A DNA stretch of 50,141 nt from an uncultured Methylococcaceae bacterium (GCA_903927955.1 CAIYOW010000022.1:1-50141); one strand, 5' to 3'. Positions 8,724 to 17,284 are shown, counted from the stretch's first letter. The notes: generated from the sequence alone by a model not told the origin. Numbers and translations are program-made.

Positions 8724-10439
8724 TTAAAAAGGGGCATCTTCGCTCAGTTCCAAAATTTCATTCAGATGAAAACGGGAACGGGCGGATTTAAAAAAGCTAT
8801 TATGCGAATAAGTGGCGTGGTTTTTACTTTTTAAAGTTTTTTCGCGGGTTATGCATATAGGAATGGTTTGATAAACCGTCTGATAAGCATCGGGCAGCCG
8901 TGCGCTGTTAAAACCACATTTTTGTTTTAGCAGCTTATATATACCATAGGATAATAGCTCATCACTGAACAAAACAAAATCTGTGGCGTGTTGCTGGGTT
9001 TGCCGCTGCGTGACCACAAAATCATAAATCCAAAACGCTTCCAGCAACTGCTGATAAATGGGTGAATTTTTATCGCCATTGAATAAGGCATGAAGCGGGT
9101 TGTTTTTATTGGTGGTGGCATCAAAAAGTTCTTCCAAAACTTTGGATTTTGCACTTTTGGCACGCTCGGGTTGCTCAAAAAACGTGGCATACCAAAATTT
9201 TAGCACTGTCTCGCTATGCACCGACTTTTGCAAAGAAACGCTGAGCTTGTTGTCAAAAGTTTCACCACGCTTACATAAATAACCCACGCCTGCATTAGAA
9301 AATATCTCTTGGGTGTAGTCATTAAAACGCCGGGCACTGATTTTGTCCCGATAATTAATGGGTGATTGCGTATTGGTGGCATTGGTTATTTTATCGATAA
9401 GCGCATTATCGGTTGTTTCATAGAGCCTAACCACCACATAAACCCCATTGAGCCGCGCCTTGTCTTGTTGGTAAATATCGTAAATGACATGGGTGGTTTG
9501 TAGCCCGTTGACGATGACAGGGTTTTTAACCTCCAATGGATAATAGCCAGCTTGCATATTGGATGGTATGTTGACCCGTTCGGCAATAATTGTGATGCCA
9601 TTATTTAAAAACGGAAAATAACCCGCATCGTTGCTTAGCAAGGTTTCCCGAATATTCTTGTTGGTGCGGTTGTATCGTAAAAAGCCCCTAATGTTTTCGC
9701 TAAACAGCGTATCGGTGCGTTTGTTTATTTGCTGTTCTTTGTCGATCAATTCACACAGCGCCAGCGCGGGCAAACGAAAACTGACCGCCTTGACATTTTG
9801 GATAGAGAATGAAATAAGTGTTTGTGGATCATTATTGGGCAAGGCAATATTAGATTTTTCCGCCATAAAGCTAAAAGTGACCGGTTTGCGTTTCTTGTGT
9901 ACAGCCACCAAGCTATCAATTTGATGGTACAAATCGCTGCTGTCATAAATACGCAATGCCGCCGTGCGTTGGCTATGGCGATCAAATATAGGCTGGTTTT
10001 GTTGGTTTTTTTCACCATTAAAAACAAAATGCAGCTGCGCGTCAATCACCCGCCCTGAAACCACCAAAGCCTGATACGTTTGTAATGCGGCACTGACTTT
10101 ACTGTTTAATGGCAATTCCAAGGTGTTGCCATAGACAAATAAATTCTGATAATCCGTTATAAATTTACTGAGTTCATTGTCGCCTATGTTTTTGGAAAAT
10201 TTGATCTGAAATATATGTAAGGCACTTTCCTCTTCATCTTCTTCCAAATAGATGCCATCAAACCCACCGTCATGGCTACCGCTGCCATTTTCAATGGTTG
10301 ACACCAACGCAAAGACCTCATCGAAACTCAAATCCAAAATAGCCGCAATTGCCAGAATTTCAAACGCGAATGGCTTTTCTAAATTGAATTTATTAGCAAT
10401 CCGTTCGATGTAGCCGTTAAAAAAGAGCTCTTGATTCAT
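8724..10439 (-). CDS. AIPR family abortive-infection protein
   Basis: 571 residues. The central part carries the AIPR hallmark blocks: ENIRGFLRYNRTNKNIRETL, then FPFLNNGITIIAERV, then NPVIVNGLQTTHVIYDIY, the family founded on lactococcal AbiR-type phage-abortion proteins. Before it, DGGFDGIYLEEDEEE and HIFQIKFS give an Asp (61) followed by a Q-x-K (78-80), resembling a PD-(D/E)xK nuclease core of Mrr-like type; this part is inferred. It is the last gene of a cassette (ATPase, small protein, AIPR) lying between rnr and rlmB. Its stop is 5 bases from the rlmB start. Likely role: defence against phage. Confidence 0.8.
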   Translation of the reverse strand: MNQELFFNGYIERIANKFNLEKPFAFEILAIAAILDLSFDEVFALVSTIENGSGSHDGGFDGIYLEEDEEESALHIFQIKFSKNIGDNELSKFITDYQNLFVYGNTLELPLNSKVSAALQTYQALVVSGRVIDAQLHFVFNGEKNQQNQPIFDRHSQRTAALRIYDSSDLYHQIDSLVAVHKKRKPVTFSFMAEKSNIALPNNDPQTLISFSIQNVKAVSFRLPALALCELIDKEQQINKRTDTLFSENIRGFLRYNRTNKNIRETLLSNDAGYFPFLNNGITIIAERVNIPSNMQAGYYPLEVKNPVIVNGLQTTHVIYDIYQQDKARLNGVYVVVRLYETTDNALIDKITNATNTQSPINYRDKISARRFNDYTQEIFSNAGVGYLCKRGETFDNKLSVSLQKSVHSETVLKFWYATFFEQPERAKSAKSKVLEELFDATTNKNNPLHALFNGDKNSPIYQQLLEAFWIYDFVVTQRQTQQHATDFVLFSDELLSYGIYKLLKQKCGFNSARLPDAYQTVYQTIPICITREKTLKSKNHATYSHNSFFKSARSRFHLNEILELSEDAPF

Positions 10440-10508
10440 TGCTGGAGATTTTAACCAAAAAAATGGACACTATTCGTTAAGTATTTCACGATTTAAATTA
10501 AAAATTCT

Positions 10509-11105
10509 TTAATTTACGCTATGATGTAATAGAAATTTTTCAAGGTGTTGAGTATTGCAAACTTGAACATTTCTTACCTTATTGCATTGCCCATTAAGTC
10601 GCCTACCTAACTCAGTGTTAAGCTCATCCAGTATTTTTGTGTCTGTCCCGTCTCTGCAGACAATCAATAAGCTGTATTGTGGATCGATATCGACAGATTG
10701 ACCTGTTTTGCGGTAAAGCCTTTCGATCACCGCAATAGAACCTGCCCATTTTTTAAGAAATTCATCCCGGAGACTTTGCCATGCTTCCTCTGCCAATGCC
10801 TTTTTCTGTTTGGACCTATCTTTTTTACTTAGTCCAGCATCGTTATCTATTGCATCAAAACCGGCTTTGGCATAGTTGCTTTTATTTCTGCATTGTTTTA
10901 ATTGTTCGCGAAGATCAGATAATTCAATTAACTGAATATGAAATTCAAGTTCTGAAAAATAATCAACTTTGCTGATGATATTACTATTAAAACCAATGCG
11001 TTCGGCAATGCCTTCAGCATCATCTAGCTTATAGGCACTCAATTCAGATTGTTCGGAGCATTTTGCATGTTCAATTTTTACAAAATAATCTGATTTATCG
11101 AGCAT
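10509..11105 (-). CDS. Small ATPase-partner protein, possible degenerate nuclease
   Basis: 198 residues, not a family I can name. It follows the AAA ATPase gene by 6 bases. The pattern SKVDYF (Asp48) then IQLIELSDL (Glu61, Ser63) and later YSLLIVCRDGTDTK resembles a PD-(D/E)xK core with the catalytic Lys replaced by Ser. The same layout appears in the 158-residue partner of the second ATPase at 25.3 kb, where the Lys is present. A charged helical insert (about 75-125) separates the strands. The region is AT-rich compared with rnr and rlmB, a sign of transfer. Function is probably effector or sensor of the ATPase; this is inference. Confidence 0.6.
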   Translation of the reverse strand: MLDKSDYFVKIEHAKCSEQSELSAYKLDDAEGIAERIGFNSNIISKVDYFSELEFHIQLIELSDLREQLKQCRNKSNYAKAGFDAIDNDAGLSKKDRSKQKKALAEEAWQSLRDEFLKKWAGSIAVIERLYRKTGQSVDIDPQYSLLIVCRDGTDTKILDELNTELGRRLNGQCNKVRNVQVCNTQHLEKFLLHHSVN

Positions 11106-11111
11106 GAGATA

Positions 11112-12503
11112 TTACAAATCGCTAAAGTAGAGTTCTTCATAAGCTAAATTTAATAAGCCTCTGGCTTCAATTAATTGTTGCAGTTTATCTTCTGAATCGA
11201 ACTCAAGCAACTTACCGCCCACATCCACAAAATGCACGGATAGAAAGTCTTCCATGACTTCGATAGCTTGTTTTTTTATTTTAACTTCTAAAGCTTTTAT
11301 TAAGTCGGAACTATGGGTGGTAATAACCACTGTCACCCCTTCTTGGGCCAAAACCAGCAATACCTCCATTAATTTGACTTGCCAATCGGGGTGCAAGTTG
11401 GTTTCTGGTTCATCGATGAAGATAAAAGAGCCTTGGGTGACAATATTATGTTTTAACAATGCTTGAATCATGCCTAAATTGGTCATGCCAAAAGACACCA
11501 AGTTTTTGGAAATTTCTCGACCAGCATTGTCCGTATAGACTAAGCTTCCACCACTAAAAACAAATTCACCTTCAATTGCACCTCCCAATAAATCGGTTGC
11601 TGATTTAAATGAGTTTTCTGTTTTTGTTTTGCTATTTAGGGCAATGTCTAAGTCATAAAAATATTTTGGGACACCTGTTAGTAGATCACTCTTTTTCTTT
11701 CCTATTAATAATGGACGACTAGGATAGTCTTTAGCTCGGTTTAAAGCATCCCTTACTTTCCAATACGCAGGAGATTCAAAAAATATCACACTGGACAATT
11801 TCTTAACATCATCTATAAAATCAGAACCCATTTCAACCGATATTTTTTTATTACCCTCTAATTCAATTTCTAAAAGCCCATCAATATTTAAATGAATTTT
11901 ATCTTGTCCAAAACTAATTAATTGATCAATGTCTGAAATTTGGAAATTTTCTTTCAGTTCGTCTTCAAAATTTATGGCAAAAAAGATGCTATAGTATTTT
12001 TCAGGACTTTTAAGATGAAGTAGAAAAAATCCAAAATTTTTATTAATAGCCTCTGAAATACTTCTTATGGATTCTTTCTTAGAAGGTTTCTTATTTAATT
12101 CATGCAAATAGTCTTCATAGAGTTTTTTTATTGTCTCTACGGTAATCACTTTTGAAATTGCAAAAGCGAGATAATCATCAATTTTCCAGCTACTGGCATC
12201 TTCAAATTCTGTTTTTAATTGCTCGAGGGCAGCCTGTATTTTTGACACTGTTTCAAAGTCATGCGCCCCAATATATTTAATATTACTTTTGAGTATGTCC
12301 AATTGCAGCTGAGTTTGCCGAATCGTTTGATTCACCTTCTCATGATAAACATTCTTGTTGATAACATTTAAAATTGAATAGAGCGATTTTGTAAAAAAGC
12401 TCTTGCCAGTGCCATTGGGGCCAGTAATAACCGTCATGGGGCGGATATTAAAAGTGGCCTCTCTGATTTGCCCCAAATTTTTGACGCTTACATCAAGCTT
12501 CAT
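11112..12503 (-). CDS. AAA/SMC-like ATPase (OLD/RecF-type, AAA_15-like)
   Basis: 463 residues from ATG 12503 (a TTG at 12518 is a less likely start; AGAGA lies before the ATG). Walker A is GPNGTGKS (28-35), Walker B FIFIDEPETNLHP (about 360-372), and the switch His is in VVITTHSSDLI (His397). The region between holds a long helical, Lys/Glu-rich insert that may form a coiled-coil arm, as in overcoming-lysogenisation, RecF and defence ATPases. No TOPRIM domain follows, so it is not a class 1 OLD. It is the first gene of the cassette between rnr and rlmB and noticeably AT-rich. Likely a phage-sensing or effector-regulating ATPase. Confidence 0.8.
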   Translation of the reverse strand: MKLDVSVKNLGQIREATFNIRPMTVITGPNGTGKSFFTKSLYSILNVINKNVYHEKVNQTIRQTQLQLDILKSNIKYIGAHDFETVSKIQAALEQLKTEFEDASSWKIDDYLAFAISKVITVETIKKLYEDYLHELNKKPSKKESIRSISEAINKNFGFFLLHLKSPEKYYSIFFAINFEDELKENFQISDIDQLISFGQDKIHLNIDGLLEIELEGNKKISVEMGSDFIDDVKKLSSVIFFESPAYWKVRDALNRAKDYPSRPLLIGKKKSDLLTGVPKYFYDLDIALNSKTKTENSFKSATDLLGGAIEGEFVFSGGSLVYTDNAGREISKNLVSFGMTNLGMIQALLKHNIVTQGSFIFIDEPETNLHPDWQVKLMEVLLVLAQEGVTVVITTHSSDLIKALEVKIKKQAIEVMEDFLSVHFVDVGGKLLEFDSEDKLQQLIEARGLLNLAYEELYFSDL

Positions 12504-12536
12504 AACGGTTCTCTGCAATATTCAAACAAACAAAAA

Positions 12537-14831
12537 TTAACCCGTTTTAGGCTTTCTTTTCCGTTTCTTCTTGGCTTTGGCTGTTTTGGCGGCGGCGGCA
12601 CCTGCCCCGGTGCTAGCGGCTTTTTTAACAACCCCTTCTTTTTTCACCAGCTCAAAATCCATTTTCTTTTCATCCAAATCCACCCGCACTACCTTGATTT
12701 TTACACTATCGCCTAAGCGGTAGGTGGTGTTGGTGCGTTCGCCCTGCAAGCGGTGGCTGGTTGGGTCAAAATGGAAATAATCTTCGCCTAGATTACTGAT
12801 ATGCACCAAGCCTTCGACAAAAATTTCCGCCAATTCGACAAAAAATCCAAACGAGGTGACGGCGGGGATAATGCCGGTGAATTCTTCGCCGATTTTATCC
12901 ATCATATATTCGCATTTCAGCCAATTGACCACGTCGCGGGTGGCATCGTCGGCACGCCTTTCGTTAGCGGAGCAATGCTCGCCCAGCAGCACCATATCCG
13001 GCACGCCGTAATAGAAGCTGTCAGCTTTTTTGCCTTGCAAACAATGGCGGATGGCACGATGCACCAGCAAATCGGGATAGCGGCGGATAGGCGAGGTAAA
13101 ATGCGCATAAGCCTCCAATGCCAAACCAAAATGACCCTTTAATTCAGGGCTGTAGACGGCTTGTGACAAGGAACGCAGCAATACGGTTTGGATCAGGTGG
13201 GCATCGGGACGGCCTTTAATGCTATTGACCAAATGCATATAATCCAACGGGGCCGGCTCGGCTTCGCCGCCCATTTTTAAGCCCAGTTCGCCCAAAAAGG
13301 TTTTTAGTGCAAATAACTTATCGGAACTGGGGCCTTCGTGGATACGCAACAGCTTGGGCATTTTTTTGCCGTTCAAGAATTTTGCCGCCACGCTGTTGGC
13401 GGTGATCATACATTCTTCAATCAGCTTGTGGGCATCGTTACGGGTGACCGGGACAATTTTGCTGATTTTACGGTTGTCGCCAAAAAGGATACGCGTCTCT
13501 TGGGTGTCAAAATCCATAGCCCCGCGTTGTTCGCGCTTCATCCGCAACACTTGGTACAGCGCGTAAAGCTCTTGCAAATGCTTAAATACCGGCTGATATT
13601 TTGCCTGTAATTCGGCATCGCCATCGACCAGCATTTTAGCCACTTCGGTGTAGGTCAGGCGGGCGTGGGAGTTCATCACCGCTTCCATAAATTTGGCGCG
13701 GGTCACATTGCCATCATGGTCAATCAGCATTTCGCAAACCATGCATAAACGGTCAACATGGGGATTTAACGAACACAAGCCGTTAGACAACACCTCGGGT
13801 AACATTGGAATGACGTTTTCTGGAAAATACACCGACGTGCTGCGGTTTTTGGCTTCGGCATCCAAAGCCGTGCCAATTTGCACATAATGCGAAACATCTG
13901 CTATCGCCACCAGCAATTTCCAGCCACTGGGGGTTTTTTTGGCGTATACGGCATCGTCAAAATCGCGCGCATCTTCGCCGTCGATTGTCACCAAGGGCGT
14001 AGCGCGCAAATCCACGCGCCCCGCTTTGGCCGCTTCCGGCACTTCTGGTGTCAGCGGTTTAATTTCTTCCAACAAGGCTTCTGGCCATTGATAAGGCAAC
14101 TCATGCGAGCGTATAGCCATTTCAATTTCCATGCCGGGCGCAAGGTGGTCGCCCAACACCTCTATAATGCGGCCTATGGGTTGGCGCAATTTGGACGGTT
14201 GCTCAACAATTTCGGCAATCACTATTTGCCCTTGCTTTGCGCCGCCTATGCCATCTTTTTGCAACAGGATAGTTTGCGAAATATTTTTATTATCGGGGAT
14301 GACGTAGGTAAAACCATCTTCCTTATAAAGCCGCCCGACCACCTGATGGGTGTTGCGCTCCAAAATTTCCACCACCGCACCTTCGCGGCGGCCTTTTTTA
14401 TCAATGCCGACCACCCGCACCATAGCACGGTCATTGTGCAGCAGCGGGTTCATTTCGCGCGGGGATAGGAACAAATCGTCTGAACCGTCATCTGGCCGGA
14501 TAAAACCAAAACCATCGGCATGGCCAATAATGCGCCCGACAATCAAGTCCTTGTTATTGACCAAACAATAGCGCTGCCCACGGTTAAACAGCAATTGCCC
14601 GTCTCGCTCCATAGCGCGTAAGCGTCGCCGTAATGCCTCCAACTGAGTCTCATCATCAATCGCAAAGGCTTCAGCTATTTCCTTACGATCCAATGGCTTG
14701 CCAGTTTTTTCAATAAGTTGCAGGATACATTCCCGGCTGGCAATCGGGTTGTCGTATTTTTCAGCTTCGCGCTGAGCGTAGGGGTCGGGTGTCGATTTGA
14801 TATCAACGTCTTTTTTAGACTTCAAGGGCAT
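12537..14831 (-). CDS. rnr: Ribonuclease R
   Basis: 3'-to-5' exoribonuclease of the RNB/RNase II superfamily that degrades structured RNA. The 764-residue protein starts with a winged-helix region (CILQLIEKTGKPLDRKEIAE), then cold-shock domains (GFGFIRPDDGSDDLFLS), the RNB catalytic domain with DGEDARDFDDAVYAKK, whose Asp cluster binds Mg, and AHFTSPIRRYPDLLVHRAI, then an S1 domain (FTGIIPAVTSFGFFVELAE). It ends in a Lys/Ala-rich basic tail typical of RNase R. Immediately downstream, where rlmB is usual, a defence cassette is inserted. Confidence 0.96.
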   Translation of the reverse strand: MPLKSKKDVDIKSTPDPYAQREAEKYDNPIASRECILQLIEKTGKPLDRKEIAEAFAIDDETQLEALRRRLRAMERDGQLLFNRGQRYCLVNNKDLIVGRIIGHADGFGFIRPDDGSDDLFLSPREMNPLLHNDRAMVRVVGIDKKGRREGAVVEILERNTHQVVGRLYKEDGFTYVIPDNKNISQTILLQKDGIGGAKQGQIVIAEIVEQPSKLRQPIGRIIEVLGDHLAPGMEIEMAIRSHELPYQWPEALLEEIKPLTPEVPEAAKAGRVDLRATPLVTIDGEDARDFDDAVYAKKTPSGWKLLVAIADVSHYVQIGTALDAEAKNRSTSVYFPENVIPMLPEVLSNGLCSLNPHVDRLCMVCEMLIDHDGNVTRAKFMEAVMNSHARLTYTEVAKMLVDGDAELQAKYQPVFKHLQELYALYQVLRMKREQRGAMDFDTQETRILFGDNRKISKIVPVTRNDAHKLIEECMITANSVAAKFLNGKKMPKLLRIHEGPSSDKLFALKTFLGELGLKMGGEAEPAPLDYMHLVNSIKGRPDAHLIQTVLLRSLSQAVYSPELKGHFGLALEAYAHFTSPIRRYPDLLVHRAIRHCLQGKKADSFYYGVPDMVLLGEHCSANERRADDATRDVVNWLKCEYMMDKIGEEFTGIIPAVTSFGFFVELAEIFVEGLVHISNLGEDYFHFDPTSHRLQGERTNTTYRLGDSVKIKVVRVDLDEKKMDFELVKKEGVVKKAASTGAGAAAAKTAKAKKKRKRKPKTG

Positions 14832-15077
14832 TTAAACTAAAGGAATAAGAGGGTGGTGGCTACAGTCAGCTTGGGCTATATCATACATGCTTAGGCTATT
14901 GATTAGAATTGATAATAGCACGGCTTAGTCTGGTAAGGGAAAAGCGTCGGGCCTAGGTGGGCAATTCCTGAAAATTAGCCATCCCGAAAATGCTGAAAAT
15001 AGCCAATGAATACGCCGTGTTAATAAGCCTAACGGGGTTATGGGACAGTGCTTGAAGGTAGTGGATGAATACTATAA
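14832..15077. other. Gene-free stretch between rnr and the tRNA-Leu promoter
   Basis: About 245 bases with no convincing reading frame, no conserved RNA fold that I recognise and no strong hairpin. It must hold the rnr promoter on the minus strand, but no clear -35/-10 pair stands out. Confidence 0.5.
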
Positions 15078-15106
15078 TTGACAACTGGGTGAGTACAAAT
15101 TACAAT
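15078..15106 (+). promoter_or_regulatory. Sigma-70 promoter of tRNA-Leu
   Basis: TTGACA at 15078-15083 and TACAAT at 15101-15106 are separated by exactly 17 bases, a near-consensus sigma-70 promoter. Start of transcription would fall near 15113, about 19 bases before the mature tRNA 5' end. Confidence 0.8.
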
Positions 15107-15131
15107 TGTCGTTTAAGTTATATCATATAAC

Positions 15132-15218
15132 GCCGAGATGGTGAAATTGGTAGACACGCCAGCTTCAGGTGCTGGTGGGCGCAAGCTCGTGGAGGTTCAA
15201 GTCCTCTTCTCGGTACCA
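15132..15218 (+). tRNA. tRNA-Leu (anticodon CAG)
   Basis: 87 bases including an encoded CCA. The acceptor arms GCCGAGA and TCTCGGT pair (G1-U72 wobble). The D-loop has the Leu-type AAATTGGTAGACACG, the anticodon stem CCAGC/GCTGG encloses TTCAGGT (anticodon CAG, reads CUG), a long variable arm TGGGCGCAAGCTCGT is present, as expected for tRNA-Leu, and the T-arm is GAGGTTCAAGTCCTC. It is flanked by its own promoter and terminator, so it is a single-gene unit. Confidence 0.96.
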
Positions 15219-15251
15219 AATAGACGTTCAGCAATATCGAAAGCCATACAT

Positions 15252-15286
15252 AAACCTTTGATTACTTATGTAACAAGGGTTTTTTT
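15252..15286 (+). terminator. Rho-independent terminator of tRNA-Leu
   Basis: AAACCTTT (15252-15259) pairs with AAGGGTTT (15275-15282) with one G-U wobble, with a small inner TTAC/GTAA stem, followed by a run of T to 15286. It lies 34 bases after the tRNA. Confidence 0.75.
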
Positions 15287-15604
15287 ATGTCCAAAGAAAA
15301 CCGACGAAAACCAGTAACCGCCTGCAATCATTGCAGTAACATTTACAGTAACTCCTCACCACCTCAAAAAGTGACACCGAGGGTGGCATTGGCTAAAGCG
15401 ACATTTCCAATGTCACCTTGCTTGGGCCACACGTATTGTTATCAGAAAACACAACCCTACCCTATCGCATTGATTTTTATAGCCACCAATCACTTTCAGA
15501 TATTTTAATTTGTCTCGACGGGAAGTTTACCTTTAGCCTATAATTGCACACAATAGCAAGAAGAACCCTATAAATAGTCTTAACTTTATTTGAAAGCGGC
15601 TTAT

Positions 15605-15853
15605 ATGAGCTTAATTAATTTCCCAGACACACCTAGCCGAGCGTTTCTTAATGGTTTTTTTAGTGGCTTATCTGGGTCTGGTATTTTTGAAAAACCCGTT
15701 TTTGTCCGAACCACTAGGATTAAACCAATCCCAATGCCAAGCAGAAGCGATGCCGAAGCACTTGCGTCTGATTGGAGATCAATCGGTAATGATTTCAAAG
15801 CAGTGATAAAGAAACATGGCAAAGTCCGCCGCAAGGCTAAAGCGCCCAGGTAA
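15605..15853 (+). CDS. Small hypothetical protein preceding a DUF2335-like gene
   Basis: 82 residues, no signal peptide or membrane segment, basic C-terminus (KKHGKVRRKAKAPR). The middle contains SRSDAEALASDWRSIGNDF. The 3' end overlaps in another frame the probable ATG (15816) of the DUF2335-type gene, so the two are likely translationally coupled. From memory, small proteins with a SDW-x-x-hG motif often precede DUF2335 genes; role unknown. About 300 bases upstream, after the tRNA terminator, are empty of convincing genes. Confidence 0.5.
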   Translation: MSLINFPDTPSRAFLNGFFSGLSGSGIFEKPVFVRTTRIKPIPMPSRSDAEALASDWRSIGNDFKAVIKKHGKVRRKAKAPR

Positions 15854-16258
15854 TCCGTCAGAATCCACACAAACAGTACAGCAAACGCAACAAATCCTAA
15901 CCATTATCAAGGAGCCATTCCGCCACCGTCGCTTCTAAAGGATTTTGATGCAATACTGCCTGGGTCAGCGGCTAAAATGATTCAGCAGGCACTTGATGAA
16001 ACATCCCATCGTAGACAGCTTGAAAATCGAACATTGCAAGCAAATATAGATGCGCAAAACGCCAATATACAACAAGAAATCAGGAATTCAGAGATCATTT
16101 ATAAATCTGATCTGTATGGAAAGATAATAGGATTGATAGTTTGCGGGTTATGTCTTGGAGCTGCTGTTTATTTAGGTGTTTTAGGCCATGACATTCTGGC
16201 TGGCGCAATAGCGGCCATACCGACAGGTGCTTTAATTAAGGCATTCGTTATAAAGTAG
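15816..16258 (+). pseudogene. DUF2335-type small membrane protein, frameshifted
   Basis: The 3' part reads GAIPPPSLLKDFDAILPGSA, then a coiled region, then two hydrophobic helices (IIGLIVCGLCLGAAVYLGVL and ILAGAIAAIPTGALIKAFV), the DUF2335 pattern. That frame has no ATG, GTG or TTG between its upstream stop (15851-15853) and the PPP motif. A plausible start, ATG 15816 (MAKSAARLKRPGNPSE), is in a different frame, which runs to TAA 15936-15938. One missing base between 15854 and 15936 would join them. It is either a broken gene, a sequencing error, or a programmed -1 shift, though no canonical slippery heptamer is seen. If the N-terminus is lost, translation could begin at ATG 15977 (93 residues). 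Confidence 0.6.
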
Positions 16259-16303
16259 CCATTAACACAACGTTCGCATATCATTTATGTAGGAGTTTTG
16301 CCG

Positions 16304-17233
16304 TTGCTCGCGCAACCCATCCACCACAATAACCCGTTCCCCTTTTTTTATGTGGATGCTGCTTTCTCTGATGAGCAGTGTGCCGCGCTTGAGCTTTTAT
16401 TTTTGCAAGACAGTGCTTGGCAGCATCGGGATGGTGCATTTTATCGCTGCTCCCTTAGCGACGTCACCGAATATATCCCCGCAACATTTCAGGCAGAAGT
16501 GCTGGGCAGAATGCACGAGATTACCGGATTGCCACTGGTGGGTAGGGTTGTTGTCACCGCCCAACGCATGTTGCCGGGACAAGCCATTGGCATCCACAGC
16601 GACCGGCCGCTATTGGGCTATGAGATGGCGCGGCTGGTTGTGCAGCTCAACAGGCATTGGCAAATTGAACATGGCGGCGTTTTGGAATTGTTCGCAACAC
16701 CGGACAGTGCAGCGGTTTTCCGTGTCACCCCTGAACACAACAAAGCCTTTGGCTTTCTGCTCCATGCCGATTCTTACCATAGTGTCACCCCAGTGACCCA
16801 ACCGCGACAAACAGTGGTGTTCAATTTCTGGCATAAGGCGAATACTCCAGAACTTGCGGAACACCTCCAAGCCCTGTTTGACAACGTACGTTTTTCTGAG
16901 TTGCCGACCGCACTCAATGCCGTTGCCACGGCAGCAGAATTGAGTCTGCCCGAAGCAACCACTTTTCGTGCCGGTACAGCGGCGGTGGCCCTACAACGCT
17001 GGGGCTATGACGAGCCAACCATTGTGGCGGGGTATCAGCACAGCACCGGTCTTAGTAACTGCACCACTGCCCCTGCGGAAACCTATGCCGCTGTGCTGCT
17101 GGCTGATTGGGTGGCGTTTTTGTATCGGGATTCGTTTGACCTGACCCGCTGGCTGCTATTGCAGCGCGAACTTGAGGGTATGGCCCCGTTTGCACGCCTG
17201 ATGCCCATCTGGCAGCTTTGTCTGCCGGAATAA
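16304..17233 (+). CDS. 2-oxoglutarate/Fe(II) oxygenase, YhhC-like
   Basis: About 309 residues. The jelly-roll core reads PGQAIGIHSDRP, giving the iron ligands His98 and Asp100, then RLVVQLNRHW and GGVLELF, then SYHSVTPV (His159) and Arg168, which would bind 2-oxoglutarate. This arrangement matches prolyl-hydroxylase-like oxygenases of the YhhC type associated with cyclophane peptide natural products. A C-terminal domain of about 120 residues, helical, is unrecognised. The start is uncertain: AGGAG at 16291-16295 is spaced 8 bases from TTG 16304 but only 2 from TTG 16298; no ATG is available nearby. No radical-SAM partner or precursor peptide is evident in the window, so the substrate is unknown. 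Confidence 0.75.
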   Translation: MLAQPIHHNNPFPFFYVDAAFSDEQCAALELLFLQDSAWQHRDGAFYRCSLSDVTEYIPATFQAEVLGRMHEITGLPLVGRVVVTAQRMLPGQAIGIHSDRPLLGYEMARLVVQLNRHWQIEHGGVLELFATPDSAAVFRVTPEHNKAFGFLLHADSYHSVTPVTQPRQTVVFNFWHKANTPELAEHLQALFDNVRFSELPTALNAVATAAELSLPEATTFRAGTAAVALQRWGYDEPTIVAGYQHSTGLSNCTTAPAETYAAVLLADWVAFLYRDSFDLTRWLLLQRELEGMAPFARLMPIWQLCLPE

Positions 17234-17254
17234 GGCTAGGCTTTTATAGTTTGC

Positions 17255-17284
17255 GCGTGGGCACAAACAGCGTGTCCACCCTAC
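17255..17284. repeat. GTGGGCAC-family hairpin repeat, copy 2
   Basis: GCGTGGGCACAAACAGCGTG then TCCACCCTAC: the GTGGGCAC and GTGTCCAC halves pair with one G-T. It is related to 183-255 and 17561-17591 and lies just beyond the slyX stop. Confidence 0.6.

Noticed and set aside
11112-12503. PARIS (AriA/AriB) or Gabija system
   Set aside because: The ATPase is of similar kind, but the partner shows no TOPRIM motif and is much shorter than AriB, and no UvrD-like helicase is adjacent.
15132-15218. tRNA-Leu as attachment site of an integrative element
   Set aside because: No integrase gene and no second copy of the tRNA 3' end seen by eye in the following 12 kb; the accessory genes may have arrived in other ways.
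15287-15508. 73-residue open frame after the tRNA terminator
   Set aside because: Starts inside the terminator T-run, has no ribosome site and a composition unlike a folded protein.
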